Virus record (IMG/VR): IMGVR_UViG_3300046804_002424
Coordinates: 1-64,000 of that record
Origin: a virus
Length of the DNA: 64,000 nucleotides
Reading direction: 5' to 3' (one strand)
In this document: in pieces, positions 60,724-64,000 of the stretch
Position numbering within the stretch: position 1 is the stretch's first letter
Layout of the letters: every line of letters starts with the position of its first letter
The notes under the pieces: model-generated
Told to the model about the DNA's origin: nothing
What the model saw: the letters and a program-made list of their open reading frames with translations, nothing else
Databases searched by the model: none
Translations under genes and position numbers: made by a program

Positions 60724-60849
60724 ATGACACGAATCACCTGGACAACCGAAAGCCGATACCGATACAATCTCTTTGTTGACGGTATCAAGGTAGGATACAA
60801 TCTTTCTCTGGACGATTTCTTTACCCTTCTGAAAAGGTATGATATATGA
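60724..60849 (+). CDS. micro-gene product, probably leaderless
   Basis: 41 residues: MTRITWTTESRYRYNLFVDG, then IKVGYNLSLDDFFTLLKRYD. It resembles a small beta-hairpin/helix protein. The start is 6 nt after the P3 -10 box, so the mRNA probably starts at the A of ATG and lacks a ribosome site. It is translationally coupled to the next gene by an ATGA overlap. Confidence 0.75.
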   Translation: MTRITWTTESRYRYNLFVDGIKVGYNLSLDDFFTLLKRYDI

Positions 60850-61034
60850 ATAGCCTCGACAAGATTCTCGCCGCTATGCGTTCTGGCAAGTATGGTAGCG
60901 TTATCGACCCAAAGGGTAACGCTCATGTAGGTATCATCAACGCTATCATGCGAGAAGATGGTAGCGGGAAAAACTGGATCGTGACACTGACCAACCGTAC
61001 AGTAAGTGAACGCGTGTTCATTCATGCCACCTGA
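60846..61034 (+). CDS. micro-gene product, unknown
   Basis: 62 residues: MNSLDKILAAMRSGKYGSVI, then GNAHVGIINAIMREDGSGKN and WIVTLTNRTVSERVFIHAT. A small alpha/beta protein. It starts within the stop of the leaderless gene (ATGA), with AAAAGG upstream, so the two genes are one unit. After its stop there is a G-rich segment (GAGAGGGGGTATGGGG) before the next cassette. Confidence 0.8.
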   Translation: MNSLDKILAAMRSGKYGSVIDPKGNAHVGIINAIMREDGSGKNWIVTLTNRTVSERVFIHAT

Positions 61035-61088
61035 GAGGGGGTATGGGGCTAATCCCTCATAGGTGGGGGATCGGCGGGCCGATTTTGA

Positions 61089-61117
61089 CGTAACTCATTA
61101 CGGCACAACGACTTAGG
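61089..61117 (+). repeat. 29-bp imperfect dyad, copy 2
   Basis: CGTAACTCATTACG, central G, CACAACGACTTAGG. It lies 77 bp before the first sigma-54-like box of this cassette. Confidence 0.7.
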
Positions 61118-61165
61118 GCTAATCACATGATCGTATCGAATAAGTGATTAAGAAAATAAAATATT

Positions 61166-61181
61166 TGGCATGATATTTGCT
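61166..61181 (+). promoter_or_regulatory. sigma-54-like -24/-12 box
   Basis: TGGCATGATATTTGCT, with GG-N10-GC. Predicted start about 61193, about 116 nt before the 61309 gene. A second box lies 35 bp further on. Confidence 0.6.
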
Positions 61182-61200
61182 ATAAGAATATTTATTGTTT

Positions 61201-61216
61201 TGGCATAGCGTTTGCT
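61201..61216 (+). promoter_or_regulatory. sigma-54-like -24/-12 box
   Basis: TGGCATAGCGTTTGCT, with GG-N10-GC. Predicted start about 61227, at the edge of CTTACGATATTTTAAG, the same geometry as in copy 1. Confidence 0.6.
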
Positions 61217-61252
61217 GTAGGAAACCTTACGATATTTTAAGAAAGATTTTTG

Positions 61253-61280
61253 TTGACTTCTAAAGTTGGCATGGTATAAT
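61253..61280 (+). promoter_or_regulatory. sigma-70-type promoter P4
   Basis: TTGACT (61253-61258), 16-bp spacer starting TCTAAAG, TATAAT (61275-61280), then GCCGATATAG. It drives the 61309 micro-gene. Confidence 0.85.
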
Positions 61281-61308
61281 GCCGATATAGAAAGTAAGGA
61301 GAAAAGAA

Positions 61309-61437
61309 ATGACAACGCTCATCGTAATCGGAAACAAGTATAAGGTTTATCGTGACATGGAAAACGGAAAGCGTAGACTGCTCGGCACGTTCAAGAGCAG
61401 CGACGAGGCTATCCGATTCATGAACAATGTGCGATAA
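61309..61437 (+). CDS. micro-gene product (paralogue of 62551)
   Basis: 42 residues: MTTLIVIGNKYKVYRDMENG, then KRRLLGTFKSSDEAIRFMNN. A small alpha/beta fold is likely: two strands, a basic turn (GKRRLLG) and a helix. It is plainly related to the product at 62551. The leader carries AAGGAG. No family was recognised. Confidence 0.85.
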   Translation: MTTLIVIGNKYKVYRDMENGKRRLLGTFKSSDEAIRFMNNVR

Positions 61438-61446
61438 ATATCCCTA

Positions 61447-61475
61447 TTGACGATTCAAGTTTCGATCTGTAGAAT
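61447..61475 (+). promoter_or_regulatory. sigma-70-type promoter P5
   Basis: TTGACG (61447-61452), 17-bp spacer containing TTCAAGTTT, TAGAAT (61470-61475), then CCCGATATAG. It drives the acidic-protein gene. Confidence 0.8.
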
Positions 61476-61509
61476 CCCGATATAGAAAGTAACCCAAAAG
61501 GAAAAGATC

Positions 61510-61713
61510 ATGAGCAACGACTTTGTTTACGATATGAGCGAAATCAACGAAGAGGAAATCATGAAGGGTTGGGAAGAAATGAACGAAGCGGACTACATTC
61601 CGGGCCTTGATGATGGCGAAGGTTGGGATCCGATCATGGGTGACGATGACGAATGGATCGACACGGATGACGAATGGCTGGACGATTTTGCAGGTGAGGA
61701 GGATTTTGCCTGA
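61510..61713 (+). CDS. extremely acidic micro-protein (DNA-mimic candidate)
   Basis: 67 residues, of which 27 are Asp or Glu; there is one Lys and no Arg. Acidic pairs and triples are spread over the length (EINEEEIM, GDDDEWIDTDDEW, GEEDFA), with Trp and Tyr between. This is the charge pattern of DNA-mimic proteins such as T7 Ocr and of inhibitors of nucleoid or restriction proteins. The length is typical. It has its own promoter and AAAAGGAAAAG leader. The function is inference; a polymerase-binding role is equally possible. Confidence 0.75.
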   Translation: MSNDFVYDMSEINEEEIMKGWEEMNEADYIPGLDDGEGWDPIMGDDDEWIDTDDEWLDDFAGEEDFA

Positions 61714-61760
61714 CCACCCATTTGGAGGGGTACTATACTCTCCCCCATTGTGGGGGAAAC

Positions 61761-61776
61761 AGCAAATGTTATGCCA
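61761..61776 (-). promoter_or_regulatory. sigma-54-like box (minus strand)
   Basis: On the minus strand TGGCATAACATTTGCT, GG-N10-GC. It lies inside a TATGCCA...TGGCATA inverted repeat (61770-61791). It would read into the acidic gene's antisense strand; use as a promoter is doubtful. Confidence 0.4.
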
Positions 61777-61813
61777 AATGCGAATGGCATAGGATTCGCG
61801 GGGCCGATTTTGA

Positions 61814-61842
61814 CATAACTCCTTATGGCACAACGACTTACG
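61814..61842 (+). repeat. 29-bp imperfect dyad, copy 3
   Basis: CATAACTCCTTATG, central G, CACAACGACTTACG. Ten of fourteen arm positions pair. It is preceded by GGGGCCGATTTTGA as in copies 1 and 2. Confidence 0.7.
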
Positions 61843-61868
61843 AACAGTATCACCTAATCCTGACAGCT

Positions 61869-61884
61869 AGCAAATCCCGTGCCA
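61869..61884 (-). promoter_or_regulatory. sigma-54-like box (minus strand)
   Basis: On the minus strand TGGCACGGGATTTGCT, GG-N10-GC, a close match to the consensus start TGGCACG. Confidence 0.4.
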
Positions 61885-61928
61885 AAACACCATCTGCCTA
61901 AAAAATGTCATCCCCGCAGTTGGAGGGT

Positions 61929-62007
61929 GCCGCAAAATGCTACACTATGCTGTTTTTCTCGGGAAAATCGCGTAGCAAAATGCTACACCACTGTAGCAAA
62001 ATGCAAC
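61929..62007 (+). repeat. three 15-bp dyads GTAGCAAAATGCTAC
   Basis: The middle copy (61972-61986) is a perfect inverted repeat (GTAGCA, AAA, TGCTAC). Copies at 61929-61943 (GCCGCAAAATGCTAC) and 61993-62007 (GTAGCAAAATGCAAC) each lose part of one arm. Start-to-start distances are 43 and 21 bp, near whole helical turns. They look like operator or origin iterons. Confidence 0.6.
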
Positions 62008-62039
62008 GCTCAAAAACTGGGCCCACAAAATAGGCATGA

Positions 62040-62068
62040 CGTAAACCCTTGTGGCATAAGGACTTAGG
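62040..62068 (+). repeat. 29-bp imperfect dyad, copy 4
   Basis: CGTAAACCCTTGTG, central G, CATAAGGACTTAGG. It lies 51 bp before the sigma-54-like box at 62091. Confidence 0.7.
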
Positions 62069-62090
62069 AAAACCAAAGATTTTTTGAGTT

Positions 62091-62106
62091 TGGCACACCG
62101 ATTGCT
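62091..62106 (+). promoter_or_regulatory. sigma-54-like -24/-12 box, sole promoter of 62140
   Basis: TGGCACACCGATTGCT, GG-N10-GC. Predicted start about 62117, giving a 23-nt leader to the 62140 gene. No TTGACT-type promoter is present here, so this is the best case for real sigma-54 use. Confidence 0.65.
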
Positions 62107-62139
62107 CTTATATATGGTATAAGAAAGAGAGAGTTGAAA

Positions 62140-62307
62140 ATGGTTTATATCGAAGATATTCAGAATGAGTTGGTTAGGTTGTATGGTGAAAATGGTAAGA
62201 CTTTCGAGATTGTGCCGATTGGGTCGGCTTTTCTGGTTGGTCGATCTGTATATGATGCAGTAGAGATTAGTGGTTGGGAAGATTTTGATCTTCTGGAAAC
62301 TTTTTGA
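62140..62307 (+). CDS. micro-gene product, unknown
   Basis: 55 residues: MVYIEDIQNELVRLYGENGK, then TFEIVPIGSAFLVGRSVYDA and EISGWEDFDLLETF. Acidic, alpha/beta. The leader carries AGAGAGAG. It seems to depend on the sigma-54-like box alone. It is followed after 20 nt by the next gene. Confidence 0.78.
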   Translation: MVYIEDIQNELVRLYGENGKTFEIVPIGSAFLVGRSVYDAVEISGWEDFDLLETF

Positions 62308-62327
62308 GGATAGGAAAGGTAGATAAG

Positions 62328-62486
62328 ATGAGAAAGTTTAGTTATTACCGTGGTTCAGATGATGGATACGATTATTCCCGTGATAATCGGGATGGATACG
62401 TTGACGAGTTTTTGAAGTCTCTCGACCGTGATCGTGAGATGAAAGAAAGAGAAGAAAAAGCGAAAAACGAAAAAGAAAAATCGTAA
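62328..62486 (+). CDS. micro-gene product, highly charged
   Basis: 52 residues from ATG 62328; an AAAGG lies about 9 nt upstream. Sequence: SYYRGSDDGYDYSRDNRDGY, then DEFLKSLDRDREMKEREEKA, ending in a Lys/Glu helix. An N-terminal Tyr/Asp/Arg part and a C-terminal charged coil. No family was recognised. It appears co-transcribed with 62140. Confidence 0.72.
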   Translation: MRKFSYYRGSDDGYDYSRDNRDGYVDEFLKSLDRDREMKEREEKAKNEKEKS

Positions 62487-62495
62487 GTTTTTTGC

Positions 62496-62523
62496 TTGCA
62501 TCTTCAAGATTAGACGCTAGAAT
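62496..62523 (+). promoter_or_regulatory. sigma-70-type promoter P6 (weaker)
   Basis: TTGCAT (62496-62501), 16-bp spacer with CTTCAAGAT, TAGAAT (62518-62523), then GTCGATA as in the family. Confidence 0.7.
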
Positions 62524-62550
62524 GTCGATAGATAAGAAAGAAAGTTAGAT

Positions 62551-62691
62551 ATGAAAACTGTGCTGATCATGGTCGGGAAGAAATATAAGGTTTACTCGGA
62601 AAACAATGGAAAGCGTAAACTGCTCGGAGTGTTCAACACTTCGCAAGATGCTATCCGGTTTATGAATACTTTTTCCGCTTGTGCTGCCTGA
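62551..62691 (+). CDS. micro-gene product (paralogue of 61309)
   Basis: 46 residues: MKTVLIMVGKKYKVYSENNG, then KRKLLGVFNTSQDAIRFMNT. It shares KYKVY, NGKR(R/K)LLG.F and AIRFMN with the 61309 product and has a short extra tail (FSACAA). Expressed from P6. Duplication within the region is evident. Confidence 0.85.
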   Translation: MKTVLIMVGKKYKVYSENNGKRKLLGVFNTSQDAIRFMNTFSACAA

Positions 62692-62733
62692 GAGAATCTG
62701 ATAGACTCCACACTCACCCATAGGAATAGAAAA

Positions 62734-63057
62734 ATGAAAAGCCCGATTCTTGCCGATTTTCAGCGTGGTATTCTGGAGTGGTTTGAAGGTATCGCCATTC
62801 CGCATCAGCCTAGCGTAGCCGATGGGGTATATACCCCCATTCGGAGTGAGAAGGTTATGAAGTTCAATCGGAAGGCTCTCCGCAAGATTGGCAAGCGGAA
62901 GGTGGAAAAGGCCGATCCCCGACTTGTGGGGGGTGAAGATAAGATGATTGTTAAGGTCGGCAAGCCCGGTAGTCGAGAGAGGGTAGAGGCCCTGCGTAGT
63001 CAGTACGAGGCAGTGGCCGCTTGCGGTGAGGAAGTATCCCCCTTCGCGGAGGGGTAG
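62734..63057 (+). CDS. micro-gene product, basic middle
   Basis: 107 residues from ATG 62734, with AGGAA about 8 nt upstream. KSPILADFQRGILEWFEGIA, then a basic segment MKFNRKALRKIGKRKVEKAD, and a C-terminal helix RERVEALRSQYEAVAA. The basic middle could bind nucleic acid. No promoter is seen between it and the gene upstream, so it is probably read from P6. Its stop codon lies in the GC-rich 3' segment (GGAGGGGTAG). Family unknown. Confidence 0.75.
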   Translation: MKSPILADFQRGILEWFEGIAIPHQPSVADGVYTPIRSEKVMKFNRKALRKIGKRKVEKADPRLVGGEDKMIVKVGKPGSRERVEALRSQYEAVAACGEEVSPFAEG

Positions 63058-63101
63058 ACTTCTGTACACTACCTCTTGGTGGGGGTAAACTTTTGTACAC
63101 T
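63054..63101 (+). repeat. two direct repeats GTARACTTYTGTACACT
   Basis: Copies at 63054-63070 and 63085-63101 differ at two positions and start 31 bp apart, three helical turns. Each contains a TGTACA palindrome. They follow the 62734 gene; an operator or an RNA-processing role is possible. Confidence 0.5.
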
Positions 63102-63151
63102 CCCCTTTAGGGGGGTTGTTGTCAAAATGGCAGCCGGCGGGCCGAAATCGT

Positions 63152-63180
63152 CGTAAGTGCTTGTGGCATATAGACTTAGG
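63152..63180 (+). repeat. 29-bp imperfect dyad, copy 5
   Basis: CGTAAGTGCTTGTG, central G, CATATAGACTTAGG. It lies 79 bp before the sigma-54-like box. Confidence 0.7.
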
Positions 63181-63230
63181 GCTAATGAGGACATCGTATC
63201 GAAAAGGTGTTTAAGGAAATAAAATATCTT

Positions 63231-63246
63231 TGGCATAGTATTTGCT
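63231..63246 (+). promoter_or_regulatory. sigma-54-like -24/-12 box
   Basis: TGGCATAGTATTTGCT, GG-N10-GC. Predicted start about 63257, about 70 nt before the 63327 gene. Confidence 0.6.
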
Positions 63247-63271
63247 GTGTAGAAAATTTTTTATTTTGTTG

Positions 63272-63299
63272 TTGACTTCTAAAGTATGACCTGTAAAAT
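63272..63299 (+). promoter_or_regulatory. sigma-70-type promoter P7
   Basis: TTGACT (63272-63277), 16-bp spacer starting TCTAAAG, TAAAAT (63294-63299), then GTCGATATAAAG. Confidence 0.82.
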
Positions 63300-63326
63300 G
63301 TCGATATAAAGGAAAAGGAAAAACAA

Positions 63327-63446
63327 ATGCTTGGACTGGTGTTTTTAATGATTCTGGGCTATATGATGTATGTCGAAATCGTCACCTTTTTTGAGAATCG
63401 ACGAGATACGAAAAGAATCCGCGAGTATTTTCAGAATCGTGGTTGA
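63327..63446 (+). CDS. small membrane protein
   Basis: 39 residues. A single membrane helix (LGLVFLMILGYMMYVEIVTF, residues 2-21) is followed by a charged tail (ENRRDTKRIREYFQNRG). Leader with AAGGAAAAA. Its stop codon overlaps the -35 of P8. Such tiny membrane proteins often act on the host envelope; function unknown. Confidence 0.78.
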   Translation: MLGLVFLMILGYMMYVEIVTFFENRRDTKRIREYFQNRG

Positions 63447-63470
63447 CAAGTAAAGTTTAGCCTGTAAGAT
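63443..63470 (+). promoter_or_regulatory. sigma-70-type promoter P8
   Basis: TTGACA (63443-63448), 16-bp spacer with GTAAAGTTT, TAAGAT (63465-63470), then GTCGATATAAGG. The -35 overlaps the previous stop codon. Confidence 0.82.
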
Positions 63471-63490
63471 GTCGATATAAGGTAAATAAG

Positions 63491-63694
63491 ATGGAAATCG
63501 GACAACAAATCACCGCTACCTATAACGATGGGCGAATCTTTTCTGGTACAATAGTTCAAATCGAAATCGGATCAAATGACGATGTGGTATATGGTGATGG
63601 TTCAATCATGCCTAATCGAACCATGATTAGGATCAAAAAAGAAAATGGAAACTATGCCAGTTTCTATCTTGACAAGTGTTTTTCAGTCGGGTAG
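63491..63694 (+). CDS. micro-gene product, small beta-barrel-like
   Basis: 67 residues: QQITATYNDGRIFSGTIVQI, then DGSIMPNRTMIRIKKENGNY and ASFYLDKCFSV. The strand-turn pattern resembles a small SH3-like or OB-like barrel. The -35 of P9 lies inside its last codons. Family unknown. Confidence 0.8.
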   Translation: MEIGQQITATYNDGRIFSGTIVQIEIGSNDDVVYGDGSIMPNRTMIRIKKENGNYASFYLDKCFSVG

Positions 63695-63697
63695 AAT
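63669..63697 (+). promoter_or_regulatory. sigma-70-type promoter P9
   Basis: TTGACA (63669-63674), 17-bp spacer, TAGAAT (63692-63697), then CCCGATATAAG. It lies within the end of the previous gene. Confidence 0.8.
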
Positions 63698-63720
63698 CCC
63701 GATATAAGAAAGAGAAAACA

Positions 63721-63816
63721 ATGTATAACGACTTTGCTAGCAACCTTATCGTGTGTTTTTTGCTCGGCTGTTGGGCATACCTTTTTATCTATATTCCTCT
63801 TTATTTTTGGTGCTAA
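63721..63816 (+). CDS. tiny membrane protein
   Basis: 31 residues: MYNDFASNLIVCFLLGCWAY, then LFIYIPLYFWC, mostly one hydrophobic helix. Leader with AAGAAAGAGAAAAC. Its TAA is directly followed by the ATG of the next gene. Confidence 0.72.
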   Translation: MYNDFASNLIVCFLLGCWAYLFIYIPLYFWC

Positions 63817-64000
63817 ATGATTACCAACGACATCACCAACGTAGTGATCATGACCGCTAAGACTCTTTCGGGTACTAAGGTTGTGGTTAACAGTTTCGAC
63901 GTTATCATCGAAAACGGAAAGCCGCTGATTATGTTTTTCGTTAAGGATGAAAATGGCCAGTTCGGACTTTTCAATCAGAACGAACTCACCGATTATGTGG
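63817..64000 (+). CDS. unidentified gene, 5' part (runs off the window)
   Basis: The first 61 codons are present: MITNDITNVVIMTAKTLSG, then KVVVNSFDVIIENGKPLIMF and DENGQFGLFNQNELTDYV. Alpha/beta with repeated strands. It starts right at the previous stop, so it is the second gene of the P9 transcript. No family is recognised from this part. Confidence 0.72.
   Translation, partial: MITNDITNVVIMTAKTLSGTKVVVNSFDVIIENGKPLIMFFVKDENGQFGLFNQNELTDYV

Larger units (their letters stand above)
61080..61308 (+). repeat. regulatory cassette, copy 2
   Basis: Same order as copy 1: GGGCCGATTTTGACGT edge, 29-bp dyad (61089), linker with GATCGTATCGAATAAGTG, two sigma-54-like boxes (61166, 61201), palindrome-like CTTACGATATTTTAAG (61226), TTGACT promoter and leader. 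The linker is shared with copy 3 (ATCGTATCGAAAAGGTG). Confidence 0.8.
61714..62139. other. non-coding regulatory stretch with operators
   Basis: No credible gene is seen on either strand. It contains a GC-rich hairpin (TCCCCCA, TTG, TGGGGGA at 61740-61756), two minus-strand sigma-54-like boxes, two 29-bp dyads, three GCAAAATGC dyads and one plus-strand sigma-54-like box. Confidence 0.6.
63137..63326 (+). repeat. regulatory cassette, copy 3
   Basis: Same order as the others: GGCGGGCCGAAATCGTCG edge, dyad (63152), linker with ATCGTATCGAAAAGGTG, sigma-54-like box (63231), TTGACT promoter (63272) and leader. Confidence 0.8.

Noticed and set aside
60474-61025. 183-codon minus-strand frame over the micro-genes
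   Set aside because: It runs against three plus-strand genes that have consensus promoters and ribosome sites; it has none of its own and its composition is that of an antisense shadow.
61444-61853. Two minus-strand frames over the acidic gene
   Set aside because: Shadows of the acidic gene; Ser-rich translation mirrors its Asp/Glu codons.
61879-62067. 62-codon plus-strand frame
   Set aside because: Crosses the phased dyads and a 29-bp dyad, has no ribosome site, and its translation is Cys/His/Pro-rich without pattern.
62545-63069. 174-codon minus-strand frame
   Set aside because: Antisense to two well-supported plus-strand genes, without ribosome site or promoter.
60011-63326. CRISPR array
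   Set aside because: The repeats are few, unevenly spaced and tied to promoters and genes; there are no equal-length spacers and no cas genes.
1-64000. tRNA or rRNA genes
   Set aside because: No cloverleaf-like segment with TTCGANNC arm or conserved rRNA stretch was noticed; a tRNA scan would settle this.

Overview
The window is a 64-kb piece of the genome of a large, AT-rich tailed phage (or an integrated copy of one). It carries a nearly complete head-and-tail assembly cluster, read leftwards from about 59.3 kb to 4.05 kb. It includes terminase, portal, protease with scaffold, major capsid protein, neck proteins, tail tube, tail-assembly proteins, a tape measure of 3138 residues, several fibre proteins and three very large tail-tip or adhesin proteins. 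The single long tape measure and the lack of any recognised contractile sheath point to a siphovirus-like particle with a long flexible tail. I see no tRNA, rRNA, integrase, lysis gene or CRISPR array.

Host. A planctomycete or a relative is my best guess (inference, moderate to low confidence). The reasons are a membrane protein with a DUF2135/YfaP-like domain (3069-4100), a small secreted Tyr/Pro-rich protein (59609-59824), and repeated boxes that match the sigma-54 -24/-12 consensus.

Layout. 1-4100 (+) is a run of tightly overlapping genes: a glycosyltransferase-like protein, an unknown, a PD-(D/E)XK/EDxHD-type endonuclease, a Rad52-like annealing-protein candidate, a zinc-ribbon protein and the DUF2135-like membrane protein. 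The last of these overlaps the end of the leftward cluster tail to tail. 4052-59325 (-) is the structural cluster. From its promoter end it runs: a small acidic protein, a phage sigma-like factor, a small-terminase candidate, GDP-mannose 4,6-dehydratase, HNH nuclease, ERCC4-type nuclease, large terminase, portal, protease/scaffold, decoration protein, capsid protein, terminator, fibre genes, neck genes, tail tube, chaperone candidates, tape measure, fibres, tail-tip giants and Cys-rich proteins. 59326-59403 holds two divergent promoters with overlapping -10 boxes. 59404-59885 (+) is a bicistron (AT-hook/HTH protein and secreted peptide) closed by a strong terminator. 59886-64000 (+) is visibly less AT-rich and holds about a dozen micro-genes of 31-107 codons. 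These sit behind a repeated regulatory cassette: a 29-bp imperfect dyad, one or two sigma-54-like boxes, a 16-bp palindrome and a strong sigma-70-type promoter.

How it fits together. The right region looks like an early or host-takeover region in which nearly each micro-gene or pair has its own promoter. The left cluster looks like the late region, perhaps switched on by the sigma-like protein encoded near its start. The most unusual parts are the repeated dual-promoter cassettes with 29-bp dyads, a tape measure that seems to contain HAD-like and nuclease-like domains, a sugar-nucleotide enzyme inside the packaging genes, and cysteine-rich tail proteins. All family calls were made by eye; no database search was run.
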